Notes: generated by a model from the letters alone, not told the origin. DNA of 30,053 nucleotides from DATFXM01 sp035315885 (GCA_035315885.1 DATFXM010000010.1:1-30053); one strand, 5' to 3'. Counted from the first letter of the stretch, positions 5,893 through 14,526 are shown. Numbers and translations are program-made.

Positions 5893-5979
5893 ATGAGTGA
5901 GTTAGTTCTCCTCCTTGAGCTTAGTGCCATTACCCTGATTGTCGCGGTCGTCGTTATTCTCGTCCCGCGTACCGGGTGA
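5893..5979 (+). CDS. Branched-chain amino acid leader peptide (ilv attenuator)
   Basis: A 28-codon ORF from ATG 5893 to TGA 5977-5979 contains runs such as LVLLLEL and VAVVVILV: 17 of 28 residues are Leu, Val or Ile. This matches the role of IvbL/IlvL-type leaders, in which ribosome stalling on scarce branched-chain tRNAs prevents termination. The stop codon lies inside the antiterminator strand. The frame stays open upstream, with another ATG at 5812, so a longer leader is possible; neither start has a clear Shine-Dalgarno. The shorter form fits the usual leader size. It precedes acetolactate synthase. Confidence 0.88.
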   Translation: MSELVLLLELSAITLIVAVVVILVPRTG

Positions 5980-6039
5980 TGGCTCAGTAAACGCGATAAG
6001 CGAAAGGCCATCACCCGGAAACGGTTGATGGCCTTTTTT
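5972..6039 (+). terminator. ilv attenuator: antiterminator and intrinsic terminator
   Basis: CCGGGTGATGGC (5972-5983, containing the leader stop) is perfectly complementary to GCCATCACCCGG (6007-6018), forming an antiterminator. The competing terminator pairs AAAGGCCATCA (6003-6013) with TGATGGCCTTT (6026-6036) and ends in TTTTTT. A ribosome reaching the stop covers the first strand and lets the terminator form. One stalled earlier on Leu/Val/Ile codons leaves it free. Confidence 0.88.
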
Positions 6040-6102
6040 GATTTTTCTGCCCCCGGGAATAAGAGATTCAGTCGTTGAATACGTGCTGAGGTGAAAAACT
6101 CA

Positions 6103-7851
6103 ATGTCCGCAAGCGTCAAAGAGATGACTCTCTCCGCGTCCCCTACGCAAAACTCAGAATCCATGCGCGGCGCGCGCATCCTCTGCGAAGCGCTGGTTCG
6201 CGAAGGGGTCGACACTATTTTTGGTTATCCCGGCGGAGCGGTCCTGCACATCTACGATGAACTGACCGCCTACGCCGACCGGCTCCAACACGTTCTGGTG
6301 CGCCACGAACAGGGTGCGATTCACATGGCCGAAGGCTATGCCAAGGCCACGGGCAAAGTTGGTGTAGCCCTGGTCACCTCGGGCCCGGGCGCTACAAACG
6401 CGGTCACCGGTATAGCCGACGCTTACATGGATTCAGTGCCGCTGGTAGTAATCACCGGACAGGTCCCGCGCAAGATGATCGGCACTGATGCCTTTCAGGA
6501 AATCGATACCGTAGGAATAACGCGGCCCTGCACCAAGTACAACTACCTCGTGCAAAACGCGAAAGAGTTGGGACCAATAGTCAACGAAGCCTTTTACATC
6601 GCAAGGACCGGCCGGCCGGGACCAGTTGTCATCGACATACCCAAAGACGTGACCGCCGAATATGCGGCATTCGACTACCCGTCGCAGCCAACTCTGCGCG
6701 GCTACCGGCCTCACCCGGCGGTCGATCCGAAATCCATCGGGCGAGCCGTAGAGCGGATGATGTCCGCTCGCCGCCCCATACTCTACGTCGGCGGAGGAAT
6801 AATCCACGCCAATGGCTCAGAGGAACTGCTCGAGCTGGCCGAACAAACAGGTTTTCCTGTCACGCCGACGTTGATGGGACTCGGCGGCTTTCCAGCAGGG
6901 CACCCGCAGTGTCTCGGGATGCTCGGCATGCACGGCACCTACTGGGCGAACATGGCCATATCGGAAGCCGATCTTATCGTCGCGCTCGGGGTGAGGTTTG
7001 ACGATCGCGTCACCGGAGCGTTGGACAAGTTTGCTCCCCACGCTGAAATCATTCACGTAGACGTGGACACAAGCTCGCTGAACAAGAATGTGCGCGCGCA
7101 TCTTGGAATCCTCGGCGATGCGCGAGCAGTGATGCAACAAATGGTCGAGATCTTTCCTGCCGAACGGTCGGAGAAGGATCAACAGCAGCTTGACGCGTGG
7201 TGGGAGCAGATTCGCGCTTGGCAGAAGCATGCTCCACTGACCTACGAACAATCGGACGAAGCAATAATGCCGCAGTACTTGATCGAGCAGCTTTACGAGC
7301 TTACCGATGGTAACGCGATCATCGCCACCGACGTGGGACAGCATCAGATGTGGCTGGCGCAGTATTACCCGTTCAACGGCCCCAGACAATCGCTCACTTC
7401 CGGGGGACTGGGCACGATGGGCTTTGGATTTCCCGCAGCCCTAGGAGCGCAGATGGCGTTTCCCGAACGGCAGGTCATCGCCTTTGTGGGAGACGGAGGT
7501 TTTCAAATGACCGCGCAGGAGCTGGCCACGGCGGTGCAATACGAGACAAACATAAAGATCGTAGTGATGAACAACAGTTATTTGGGAATGGTGCGTCAAT
7601 GGCAGGAGATCTTCTACGGCCGGAACTATTCGTCGGTGAAGATGACTGGGTTTCCAGATTTCGTGAAGCTTGCCGAGGCGTATGGCGCAACCGGCCTCAG
7701 AGCAACGACACCAGGCGAGCTTAGAGGCGTTCTTGAGCGCGGGCTGCGAACCCCGGGACCGGTGGTGCTGGACATTGTCGTCTCGCAGGAAGAGAACGTG
7801 TTCCCGATGGTTCCCGCAGGCGCAGGACTTAAAGAAATGAGGTTGAGGTGA
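6103..7851 (+). CDS. ilvB: Acetolactate synthase, large subunit
   Basis: This 582-residue ThDP enzyme condenses pyruvate with pyruvate or 2-oxobutyrate, the common step to valine/leucine and isoleucine. Visible motifs are the N-terminal GYPGGAVLHIYD, the cofactor-activating glutamate E69 in VRHEQGAIHMAEG, and the ThDP/Mg site from GDGGFQMT (D464) to MNNSYLGMVRQW. The central FAD-binding domain is of normal length. A GTG four codons earlier (6091) is an alternative start, but it lies within the GAGGTG that serves as Shine-Dalgarno for ATG 6103, so the latter is preferred. It is the first structural gene after the ilv attenuator. The TGA stop is followed within a few bases by a family-A repeat. 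Confidence 0.96.
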   Translation: MSASVKEMTLSASPTQNSESMRGARILCEALVREGVDTIFGYPGGAVLHIYDELTAYADRLQHVLVRHEQGAIHMAEGYAKATGKVGVALVTSGPGATNAVTGIADAYMDSVPLVVITGQVPRKMIGTDAFQEIDTVGITRPCTKYNYLVQNAKELGPIVNEAFYIARTGRPGPVVIDIPKDVTAEYAAFDYPSQPTLRGYRPHPAVDPKSIGRAVERMMSARRPILYVGGGIIHANGSEELLELAEQTGFPVTPTLMGLGGFPAGHPQCLGMLGMHGTYWANMAISEADLIVALGVRFDDRVTGALDKFAPHAEIIHVDVDTSSLNKNVRAHLGILGDARAVMQQMVEIFPAERSEKDQQQLDAWWEQIRAWQKHAPLTYEQSDEAIMPQYLIEQLYELTDGNAIIATDVGQHQMWLAQYYPFNGPRQSLTSGGLGTMGFGFPAALGAQMAFPERQVIAFVGDGGFQMTAQELATAVQYETNIKIVVMNNSYLGMVRQWQEIFYGRNYSSVKMTGFPDFVKLAEAYGATGLRATTPGELRGVLERGLRTPGPVVLDIVVSQEENVFPMVPAGAGLKEMRLR

Positions 7852-7854
7852 GAT

Positions 7855-7985
7855 GGGTTTCGGGTTTCTGGGTTTCGGGTTCCTGGTTTGTGGTCTCCAG
7901 GAATCCGCCATTGAAACCGATTAACGAACCAGAAAGCAGAAACCAAAAGGAATCCGAAACCCTTAAACCCGAAACCCTAAACTCA
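7855..7985 (+). repeat. Family-A inverted repeat between ilvB and ilvN
   Basis: The left arm (7855-7889) has GGGTTTCGGG units; the right arm (about 7940-7983) has CCGAAACCC and AACCCGAAACCC units. It fills essentially the whole ilvB-ilvN spacer, starting 4 nt after the ilvB stop and ending about 6 nt before the ilvN ATG. The transcript would carry a long imperfect hairpin inside the operon. Confidence 0.75.
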
Positions 7986-7990
7986 ATCTT

Positions 7991-8497
7991 ATGAGGCACA
8001 CGCTTTCAATTCTGGTCGAGAATCGTTTCGGTGAGTTGTCTCGAATTGTAGGCCTGTTCAGCGCTCGCGGCTTCAACATCGAAAGCCTGAGCGTGGCCGA
8101 AAGTATGGAGCCAGACGTTTCGCGAGTGACCCTGGTCACCACCGGAAACGAGCACGCAATCGAGCAAATCGCGCGGCAGCTCGATAAGCAGGTGCGAGTC
8201 CTGGTCGTAGAACAGGTGACCGAGGTCAAGCACGTAGAGCGCGAGTTGATGTTGATCAAGCTACGAGCGGACTCGGGCGAACAGAGACACAAAGCGTTGA
8301 GCCTTGCGCTTCTGTTTGGCGCACGCGCCGTCGATCTGTCGGCCGACGGCCTGATCATCGAAGCGACCGGCGAATGGGAACAAGTTAATGCCCTGGGCGA
8401 GATGCTCAAGCCGCTCGGCGTCGTTGAAATCGTTCGAAGCGGCCGCGTAGCGATGAGCAAAGTCTCAAGGGAAAGTTCTGAGTCAGGAGGGCAGTAG
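7991..8497 (+). CDS. ilvN: Acetolactate synthase, small regulatory subunit
   Basis: The 168-residue protein begins with an ACT domain (HTLSILVENRFGELSRIVGLF, then GFNIESLSV), which binds valine for feedback inhibition. A C-terminal ALS_ss_C-like domain (RELMLIKLRAD to GVVEIVRSGRVAM) follows and activates the large subunit. Length is normal. It lies two elements after ilvB, its partner. ATG 7991 abuts the right arm of a family-A repeat and lacks a Shine-Dalgarno. The TAG stop is within a GCAGTAGGC unit of the following repeat, so the C-terminal few residues are repeat-derived. Confidence 0.95.
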   Translation: MRHTLSILVENRFGELSRIVGLFSARGFNIESLSVAESMEPDVSRVTLVTTGNEHAIEQIARQLDKQVRVLVVEQVTEVKHVERELMLIKLRADSGEQRHKALSLALLFGARAVDLSADGLIIEATGEWEQVNALGEMLKPLGVVEIVRSGRVAMSKVSRESSESGGQ

Positions 8498-8612
8498 GCA
8501 GCTGAGTGCTGAGTGCTGAGTCCGTTGTTTCGAGCATCGGCTTATTAATAATTGGAACTAAGAGCAAACCCCTTTTCCGGAACTCAGCACTCAGCACTCA
8601 GCAGCCTACTGC
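8491..8612 (+). repeat. Mosaic family B/C inverted repeat between ilvN and ilvC
   Basis: The left arm (8491-8521) is one GCAGTAGGC unit followed by iterated CTGAGTG units; the right arm (8582-8612) is its reverse complement with one mismatch in 31 nt. The loop is 60 nt. It combines the unit of family C with that of family B in the same order on both arms. It overlaps the ilvN stop codon and ends 26 nt before ilvC. Confidence 0.85.
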
Positions 8613-8638
8613 CTCAGCACTAAACATAGGAGAAGACG

Positions 8639-9655
8639 ATGAAGGTCTACTACGAATCACACGCCGAGCCCCAGAAGCTCCAAGGCAAGACCATTGCGAT
8701 TATTGGCTACGGCGCTCAGGGATACGCGCACGCCAACAACCTTCGAGAGTCCGGATACGAGGTGATAGTCGGTCTCAAGAAAGACAGCCCGTCCCGCCCC
8801 AAGGCCGAGACGGCCGGGTTGAAGGTCCAGGATACCGCGGAGGCGGCGTTCAACGGCGACGTGGTAATGATGCTGGTGCCCGACGAGGTGGCCCCGGCAA
8901 TCTACAAGAACGAGATTGCGCCCAACCTGTTTCCAGGGAACTACCTCGCCTTTGCTCATGGCTTCTCGATTCACTTCGGAAAGATCGTGCCCACCGAAAA
9001 CGTAAACGTGTTCATGGTTGCGCCAAAAGGTCCGGGACATCTTGTGCGGCACGAGTACACGCAGGGTCGCGGAGTGCCGTGTCTCCTCGCGGTCCATCAG
9101 GATCCTTCCGGGGACACTACTCGAGTTGGGCTCGCTTATGCCGCTGGAATTGGCGGCGGGCGCGCGGGAATTCTGGAGACTACGTTTCGCGAAGAGACCG
9201 AGACTGATCTGTTCGGCGAACAGGCGGTGTTGTGCGGTGGCCTCACGTCTCTCATACAGGCGGGATTCGAAACCCTCGTGGAAGCCGGATACTCGCCGGA
9301 GATGGCTTACTTCGAGTGCCTGCACGAAGTGAAACTCATAGTGGATCTGATCTACGAGGGCGGCATTGCGAACATGCGCTACTCGGTGTCCAACACCGCC
9401 GAATACGGGGACCTTACGAGAGGTCCTCGAGTGATAAACGAATCCGTGCGCGATGAGATGAGGCGTCTGCTGAAAGACATTCAATCGGGTGCATTCGCGG
9501 ACGAATGGATGGCCGAGCACGAAGGCGGAAAAGCGCATTTCAAGGAGTTAGAGGGCCGCGCATTGGAGCACCCGCTCGAGTCAGTGGGGAGTCGGTTGCG
9601 ATCAATGATGCCGTGGCTCGCAGAGAGACGCTTGGTCGATCGCGCAAAGAACTGA
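8639..9655 (+). CDS. ilvC: Ketol-acid reductoisomerase (class I)
   Basis: This 338-residue enzyme isomerises and reduces acetolactate or acetohydroxybutyrate in valine, leucine and isoleucine synthesis. The Rossmann motif GYGAQGYAHANNL is near residue 23. The cofactor-specificity loop reads GLKKDSPS, with Lys and Asp where many NADPH enzymes have Arg-x-Gly; its preference cannot be judged by eye. MVAPKGPGH and the metal-binding helices (LFGEQAVLCGG, EVKLIVDLIYEGG) are intact. ATG 8639 has AGGAGA 7 nt upstream. The TGA stop is directly followed by a family-C repeat. Confidence 0.97.
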   Translation: MKVYYESHAEPQKLQGKTIAIIGYGAQGYAHANNLRESGYEVIVGLKKDSPSRPKAETAGLKVQDTAEAAFNGDVVMMLVPDEVAPAIYKNEIAPNLFPGNYLAFAHGFSIHFGKIVPTENVNVFMVAPKGPGHLVRHEYTQGRGVPCLLAVHQDPSGDTTRVGLAYAAGIGGGRAGILETTFREETETDLFGEQAVLCGGLTSLIQAGFETLVEAGYSPEMAYFECLHEVKLIVDLIYEGGIANMRYSVSNTAEYGDLTRGPRVINESVRDEMRRLLKDIQSGAFADEWMAEHEGGKAHFKELEGRALEHPLESVGSRLRSMMPWLAERRLVDRAKN

Positions 9656-9710
9656 AAGGCAGTAGCAGTAGCCAGTAGGCAGATGAGGAGATGAGGACTA
9701 CTGCCTACTA
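9656..9710 (+). repeat. Family-C inverted repeat between ilvC and the cupin gene
   Basis: GGCAGTAGCAGTAGCCAGTAGGCAG (broken into GCAGTAG-type units, 9658-9682) faces CTACTGCCTACTA (9697-9710) across a short purine-rich spacer. It starts immediately after the ilvC stop and ends about 20 nt before the next start. Confidence 0.65.
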
Positions 9711-9731
9711 TAAGTTTCAAAAGGAGTCGAT

Positions 9732-10106
9732 ATGGGTATTTACGATTGGAACAAAATGATGCCTGAAGAAATCTCGGAGTTGTACACCCGCAAGGTGGCT
9801 CTGGGTGAAAATCTTACGGTGGCCATGGTGAATGTCAAACAATGGGCAGTCACTCAGCCACACAGCCACGATAACGAAGAAGTGGTGATCGTCCTGAAAG
9901 GTGCATGGAAATTTCATCTGCCGGACGGCGAAGTCGTTCTCACAGCCAATCAAATGCTTCACATTCCACCGGGAACACTACATTCGTCCGAAGCGCTCGA
10001 GGACACTACCGCACTCGACATCTGCACTCCAACACGTGTCGATTGGATAACCGGCGAAGACCGTTTCCTGCACCAGAATCCCGACGACTTCCTATGGGCG
10101 GTTTGA
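9732..10106 (+). CDS. Small single-domain cupin protein
   Basis: The 124-residue protein is one cupin_2 barrel. Motif 1 is HSHDNEEVVIVLKG, with His and Glu metal ligands; motif 2 is PPGTLHSSEAL, with the last His. Such proteins may be metal-dependent dioxygenases, isomerases or ligand sensors, and the sequence does not tell which. ATG 9732 has AAGGAG at normal spacing. It lies within the ilv operon: its TGA stop is 2 nt before the ilvD ATG, so it is co-translated with dihydroxyacid dehydratase. A role in branched-chain synthesis or in protecting the iron-sulfur dehydratase is only a guess. Confidence 0.85.
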   Translation: MGIYDWNKMMPEEISELYTRKVALGENLTVAMVNVKQWAVTQPHSHDNEEVVIVLKGAWKFHLPDGEVVLTANQMLHIPPGTLHSSEALEDTTALDICTPTRVDWITGEDRFLHQNPDDFLWAV

Positions 10107-10108
10107 AA

Positions 10109-11776
10109 ATGAGAAGCGATCAGATAAAAAGAGGTTCAGAACGCGCGCCACACCGCAGCCTGCTAAAAGCGTGCGGCCTTACAGACGTCGATATGGACAA
10201 ACCGTTCATCGCGGTTTGCAACTCATATATCGACATCATTCCTGGTCATCGTCACCTGCAGCACTTCGGCAAAATTGCAAAGGACGCCATTCGCGAGGCC
10301 GGTGCCATTCCGTTCGAGTTCAACACCATCGGCGTGGACGACGGGATCGCCATGGGGCACATCGGCATGAAGTACAGCCTGCCCTCCCGCGAGATAATCG
10401 CCGATTCGGTTGAGACCGTGCTCGAGGCGCACAGGTTCGACGGGGTGCTGTGCATTCCAAACTGCGACAAGATCGTCCCGGGCATGTTGATGGCTGCGAT
10501 GAGGGTGAACATCCCTGCCATCTTCGTAAGCGGAGGTGCGATGCGCGCCGGCCGTCTTCCCGATGGAAGCCCCGTAGACCTGATGCATGTTTTTGAAGGC
10601 GTGGGTGCGCTAAAAGCAGGACGCCTCACCGTGCTGGATTTGCAGACGATCGAGGACAACGCTTGCCCGACTTGCGGTTCCTGCTCCGGAATGTTCACCG
10701 CCAACTCGATGAACTGCCTGATGGAAGCGCTCGGGTTTGCGCTGCCCGGGAATGGAACCTTTCTCGCTGACTCTGAAAACCGCCGCGAGTTGGTGCGCAA
10801 AGCCGGGCATCAAATCGTTGCCCTGGTAAACGCCGGAATTAAACCTCGCGATTTCATCACCAGCGATTCGTTTGATAACGCGTTTGCTCTCGATATGGCG
10901 ATGGGCGGCTCCACGAACACCGTTCTGCATACGCTGGCCCTCGCCCGAGAAGCGGGAATCCAATATCCGCTCGAACGGCTCAACCAGATTTCGGCGCGCG
11001 TTCCTACGCTGTGCAAGGTCAGCCCCGCGAGGCCGGACGTACACATCGAAGACGTAGACCGAATCGGAGGTATCGGCGCCATTCTGAAAGAGCTCAGCCG
11101 CTGCGAAGGCGCTCTCAACCTCGAAGCGCAGACGGTCACGATGCAGACTCTGGGTCAGAACATTAGCGCCGCTCCGGAGCCGGACGGCGATGTACTTCGA
11201 ACAGTGAATGAGCCCTTTTCTCCGACCGGCGCTCTGGCAGTCCTATTCGGAAATCTCGCGCCTGACGGCGCGGTCATCAAGAAAAGCGCCGCCGACCTGG
11301 ATTACTTCTCCGGCCCTGCCCTTGTGTTCGATTCGATGGAAGAAGCTTGTGAAGCCATTCTTGACGGTCGCGTGGAACGAGGCTCGGTCGTGGTGATCAG
11401 GTACGAAGGACCTCGTGGCGGACCGGGCATGCAGGAGATGCTGGCTCCAACCGCGAACATTTCGGGGATGGGGCTTGGCCGCGAGGTTGCGCTGATCACC
11501 GATGGACGTTTCTCGGGTGCCACGCGTGGTCTGTCAGTCGGGCATATCTCGCCCGAAGCGGCAGCAGGTGGCCCTATCGCCGCAGTCAGAAATGGCGATC
11601 GCATCACGATAGATCTTCGCAAGAATGTGCTCGAAGTAGACCTCGATCGTGACGAGATCGCATCCAGACTAAAAGCGCTGCCGAGATTTGAAACGACAAT
11701 CTCCGGGCCTTATCTCAGGCGATACGCTGCGCTGGTTACTTCGGCAAACACCGGCGCAGTGCTTAAGAAGTTCTGA
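10109..11776 (+). CDS. ilvD: Dihydroxy-acid dehydratase
   Basis: The 555-residue enzyme dehydrates dihydroxy acids to the keto acids that are transaminated to valine and isoleucine. Three conserved iron-sulfur cysteines are visible: in VCNSY, in PNCDKIVPG, and in CPTCGSCSGMFTANSMNC. The GGSTNTVLH and DGRFSGATRG motifs are also present. The frame is open back to 9905, but those codons lie over the cupin gene. ATG 10109, giving the usual family length, is chosen; ATG 10094 is an alternative. Initiation is probably coupled to termination of the cupin gene. The TGA stop is inside the first TTCTGAGT unit of a family-B repeat. Confidence 0.96.
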   Translation: MRSDQIKRGSERAPHRSLLKACGLTDVDMDKPFIAVCNSYIDIIPGHRHLQHFGKIAKDAIREAGAIPFEFNTIGVDDGIAMGHIGMKYSLPSREIIADSVETVLEAHRFDGVLCIPNCDKIVPGMLMAAMRVNIPAIFVSGGAMRAGRLPDGSPVDLMHVFEGVGALKAGRLTVLDLQTIEDNACPTCGSCSGMFTANSMNCLMEALGFALPGNGTFLADSENRRELVRKAGHQIVALVNAGIKPRDFITSDSFDNAFALDMAMGGSTNTVLHTLALAREAGIQYPLERLNQISARVPTLCKVSPARPDVHIEDVDRIGGIGAILKELSRCEGALNLEAQTVTMQTLGQNISAAPEPDGDVLRTVNEPFSPTGALAVLFGNLAPDGAVIKKSAADLDYFSGPALVFDSMEEACEAILDGRVERGSVVVIRYEGPRGGPGMQEMLAPTANISGMGLGREVALITDGRFSGATRGLSVGHISPEAAAGGPIAAVRNGDRITIDLRKNVLEVDLDRDEIASRLKALPRFETTISGPYLRRYAALVTSANTGAVLKKF

Positions 11777-11849
11777 GTTCTGAGTGGGGACCTCGAAGGG
11801 GTTATCGATTAGTACTCAGAACTCCGACTCAGAACTCAGAACTCAGGAC
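11770..11849 (+). repeat. Family-B inverted repeat between ilvD and cimA
   Basis: AGTTCTGAGTTCTGAGT (about 11770-11787) faces several ACTCAGAACT units (11813-11848). The first unit supplies the ilvD stop codon and the last runs to within 6 nt of the cimA start, ending CTCAGGACTTCCT-ATG. Confidence 0.75.
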
Positions 11850-11854
11850 TTCCT

Positions 11855-13459
11855 ATGAAAGTCTCAATCTACGATACAACATTGCGGGACGGCACCCAGG
11901 GCGAAGGCGTGGCCTTTTCGGTCGAGGATAAACTCGCAGTTGCGCGCAAACTTGATGAGCTTGGTGTCGACTACATCGAAGGCGGTTGGCCCGGTTCGAA
12001 TCCGCGCGATGCTGAATTCTTCACACGCGCTCGCGGCCTGCACTTGAAGCATGCACGCTTCGCAGCATTCGGGAGCACTTGTCACCCGCGCAACCGCGTA
12101 GAGGATGATCCAAACCTCCGCGCGTTGGTAGACGCGGGCACTCCGGTGGTGACGATCTTCGGCAAGACCTGGGATCTGCACGTTGAAAAGGCCCTCGGAA
12201 GCACCCTCGAGGACAACCTCGACAAAATCTCAGCTTCGGTGTCGTGGCTCCGCTCGAAAGGACTCGAAGTCGTCTACGACGCCGAACATTTCTTCGACGG
12301 CTTCGCCGCAAATCCTGAATACGCGCTTCGCACACTCAAGGCCGCACAGCAGGCGGGCGCCGACTGGATCGTATTATGCGATACCAATGGTGGTACGCTG
12401 ACCAGCCGTCTGAGCGTGGTAGTGAAGCTGGTTAGCGGCGAGGTGAAGGCTCCTCTCGGAATACACGCACATAACGATTCAGAGCTGGCGGTCGCGAACA
12501 CACTGGCGGCTGTCGAGGGTGGAGTTACGCAGGTTCAGGGGACGATCAACGGTTACGGCGAGCGTTGTGGAAACGCCAACCTTTGCTCGGTAATTCCATC
12601 GCTCGAGTTGAAGCTGGGCCGCGACACGATTGGCAGCGAGCGATTGTCGATGCTCACCTTCGCTTCGCGGTTTGTCGCAGAGTTGGCGAATCTCCCGCAC
12701 GCAAACCATCTGCCATTTGTAGGCCGTAGCGCATTCGCCCATAAAGGAGGAATTCACGTAAGCGCGGTTATGCGCGATCCCTCCACGTACGAACACGTCG
12801 ATCCCGAACTCACCGGCAACCGACGGCGTGTGCTCGTATCCGATCTGTCGGGTAAGAGTAATGTGCTCTACAAAGCCGCCGAGATGGGCGTTGACGTGAC
12901 TGGAAACGAGACCGAGCTGAAGTCGCTTGTGCGCCGGGTAAAGGAGCTGGAGCATCAGGGCTTTGAATTCGAAGCCGCCGAAGGCTCTTTTCGATTGTTG
13001 CTCGAGCAGGCGCTTGGCAATTATCGCTCCCCCTTCTTGCTCGACTCATACCGGGTCTCTGCCGAGAAAGACTCAAGCGGTGCGGAATGTTCCAGGGCAA
13101 CCGTCCGCGTGAACCTCGAGGGACAGATACAGGAGGCAAGTGCCGATGCTCGCGGGCCGGTGAACGCGTTGGACCACGCTCTGCGAAAGGTTCTGACGCG
13201 CTCGTTCAAGTCTCTGTCCGGCATCCACCTCACTGACTACAAAGTCCGAGTACTGAATCCTCGCAACGCAACCGCCGCGAGAGTCCGGGTGTTGATCGAC
13301 ACCACGGACGGCGTGCAAACGTGGAGGACGGTCGGAGTATCGGACAACATCCTGGATGCCAGTTTCCAGGCGTTGCAGGACGCGATCAACTACCGGTTGT
13401 TGTGTGAAGGCGCGGAGCAAACTGATGCTAGAGAGGAGGCGGCGCGAAATGTCGTTTGA
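11855..13459 (+). CDS. cimA: Citramalate synthase (2-isopropylmalate synthase family)
   Basis: The 534-residue protein condenses acetyl-CoA and pyruvate to (R)-citramalate, leading to 2-oxobutyrate and isoleucine without threonine deaminase. It begins with the DRE-TIM motif YDTTLRDGTQGEGVAFS, followed by GIHAHNDSELAVANTL and GTINGYGERCGNANL. The C-terminal 130-150 residues form the allosteric LeuA-dimer-type domain. GTQGEG in the first motif and the total length fit the long CimA type seen in Geobacter rather than LeuA or homocitrate synthase. Its place between ilvD and ilvE supports the isoleucine role. No threonine deaminase is in the window. ATG 11855 has little Shine-Dalgarno, and the gene overlaps ilvE by 11 nt. 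Confidence 0.92.
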   Translation: MKVSIYDTTLRDGTQGEGVAFSVEDKLAVARKLDELGVDYIEGGWPGSNPRDAEFFTRARGLHLKHARFAAFGSTCHPRNRVEDDPNLRALVDAGTPVVTIFGKTWDLHVEKALGSTLEDNLDKISASVSWLRSKGLEVVYDAEHFFDGFAANPEYALRTLKAAQQAGADWIVLCDTNGGTLTSRLSVVVKLVSGEVKAPLGIHAHNDSELAVANTLAAVEGGVTQVQGTINGYGERCGNANLCSVIPSLELKLGRDTIGSERLSMLTFASRFVAELANLPHANHLPFVGRSAFAHKGGIHVSAVMRDPSTYEHVDPELTGNRRRVLVSDLSGKSNVLYKAAEMGVDVTGNETELKSLVRRVKELEHQGFEFEAAEGSFRLLLEQALGNYRSPFLLDSYRVSAEKDSSGAECSRATVRVNLEGQIQEASADARGPVNALDHALRKVLTRSFKSLSGIHLTDYKVRVLNPRNATAARVRVLIDTTDGVQTWRTVGVSDNILDASFQALQDAINYRLLCEGAEQTDAREEAARNVV

Positions 13460-14408
13460 TCGGTCCAAATGGATTTGGATGAACGGTCGCCCCGTGCGAT
13501 GGGACGACGCGCAGGTTCACATTTCTGCGCATGCGCTTCACTACGGCACGGGAGTATTCGAAGGCATCCGTTGTTACGAAACCGAAGAGGGGCCTGCGGT
13601 GTTTCGCCTCGAAGAACACATCGCGAGGTTGTTTGACTCGGCCGTCATACACGGGATTGATATCCCGTATACCGCGGTTCAACTGGAGGAGGCGGTTTGC
13701 GAAACGATCGCGTTGAACGAATTTGAAGCGTGCTACGTGCGTCCCATTTGTTTTTTCGGAAGTGGAGTGCTTGGCCTTGATCCACGCGCTTGCCGGCTGG
13801 AAGTGGCGATTCTGACCTGGCCCTGGTCTCCGCTGCTGGGGAATGAAAGTGTGGTGACCGGGGTGCGTGTCACGATCTCGCCTTGGGTAAAACTGCATTC
13901 GAGTATGCTGCCCACTACGGCCAAGGCGTGCGGGCAATATTTGAATTCGATTCTCGCAGTGCGCGACGCGTTGAGGCGGGGCTACGACGAGGCATTGCTG
14001 CTCGATGCGGCCGGAAATCTGGCCGAAGGCTCCGGCGAGAATCTATTCGTTGTAAAAGGTGGCCGGCTCCTGACAAACGATCAAGACTCGTCGATTCTGA
14101 TGGGGATCACGCGAGATTCGGTGATCGAGATAGCTCGAGATCTGGGTTATCCGGTGGAGATCGGATCGGTGACTCTTGAAGAGCTGCTGAATGCGGATGA
14201 GGCTTTTTTGACGGGGACTGCGGCGGAGGTGACTCCGATTCGCGAGGTGGACGAACAACCGGTTGGTGGCGGAAAGCGAGGATCGATCACCGAACAGATC
14301 CAGAACGTGTTTGCCGATGTCACGTCGGGTCGAGACCGGCGCTACTGTCGATGGCTGCGTCACGTGGAAACGGTGAGTAGGGAATATGCAGTAGGCAGTA
14401 GGCAGTAG
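13449..14408 (+). CDS. ilvE: Branched-chain amino acid aminotransferase (PLP fold type IV)
   Basis: The 319-residue enzyme transfers the amino group from glutamate to the three branched-chain keto acids. MNGRPVRWDDAQVHISAHALHYGTGVFEGIRCYE opens the protein, the Schiff-base lysine is K159 in TTAKACGQYLNS, and EGSGENLFVV and FLTGTAAEVTPI are the later PLP-site motifs. The frame opens upstream at 13356, but GAGGAGG ahead of ATG 13449 and the family N-terminus set the start. The final residues (EYAVGSRQ) and the TAG stop come from CAGTAGG units of a family-C repeat. Last gene of the ilv cluster. Confidence 0.95.
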   Translation: MSFDRSKWIWMNGRPVRWDDAQVHISAHALHYGTGVFEGIRCYETEEGPAVFRLEEHIARLFDSAVIHGIDIPYTAVQLEEAVCETIALNEFEACYVRPICFFGSGVLGLDPRACRLEVAILTWPWSPLLGNESVVTGVRVTISPWVKLHSSMLPTTAKACGQYLNSILAVRDALRRGYDEALLLDAAGNLAEGSGENLFVVKGGRLLTNDQDSSILMGITRDSVIEIARDLGYPVEIGSVTLEELLNADEAFLTGTAAEVTPIREVDEQPVGGGKRGSITEQIQNVFADVTSGRDRRYCRWLRHVETVSREYAVGSRQ

Positions 14409-14526
14409 CTTGTGAACGTGAGTATTCAGCCCGCCTGAGAACTTAATCAATCGTTCATTACTCCCGGGTGCAATCCGCTCACACCCAGCGCCTTACTGTC
14501 TACTGCCTACTGCCTACTGCCTACTG
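14388..14526 (+). repeat. Family-C inverted repeat after ilvE
   Basis: Iterated GCAGTAG units (about 14389-14408, overlapping the ilvE 3' end) face iterated CTACTGC units (14497-14526). About 90 nt of unremarkable sequence lies between. A long stem here could also act as the 3' boundary of the ilv transcript, although no T run follows. Confidence 0.75.

Noticed and set aside
6091..6102. GTG start for ilvB
   Set aside because: The GTG is part of the GAGGTG that best serves as Shine-Dalgarno for ATG 6103.
5889..6102. T-box riboswitch before ilvB
   Set aside because: No T-box core sequence or specifier-loop layout is visible, whereas the leader-peptide attenuator explains the region.
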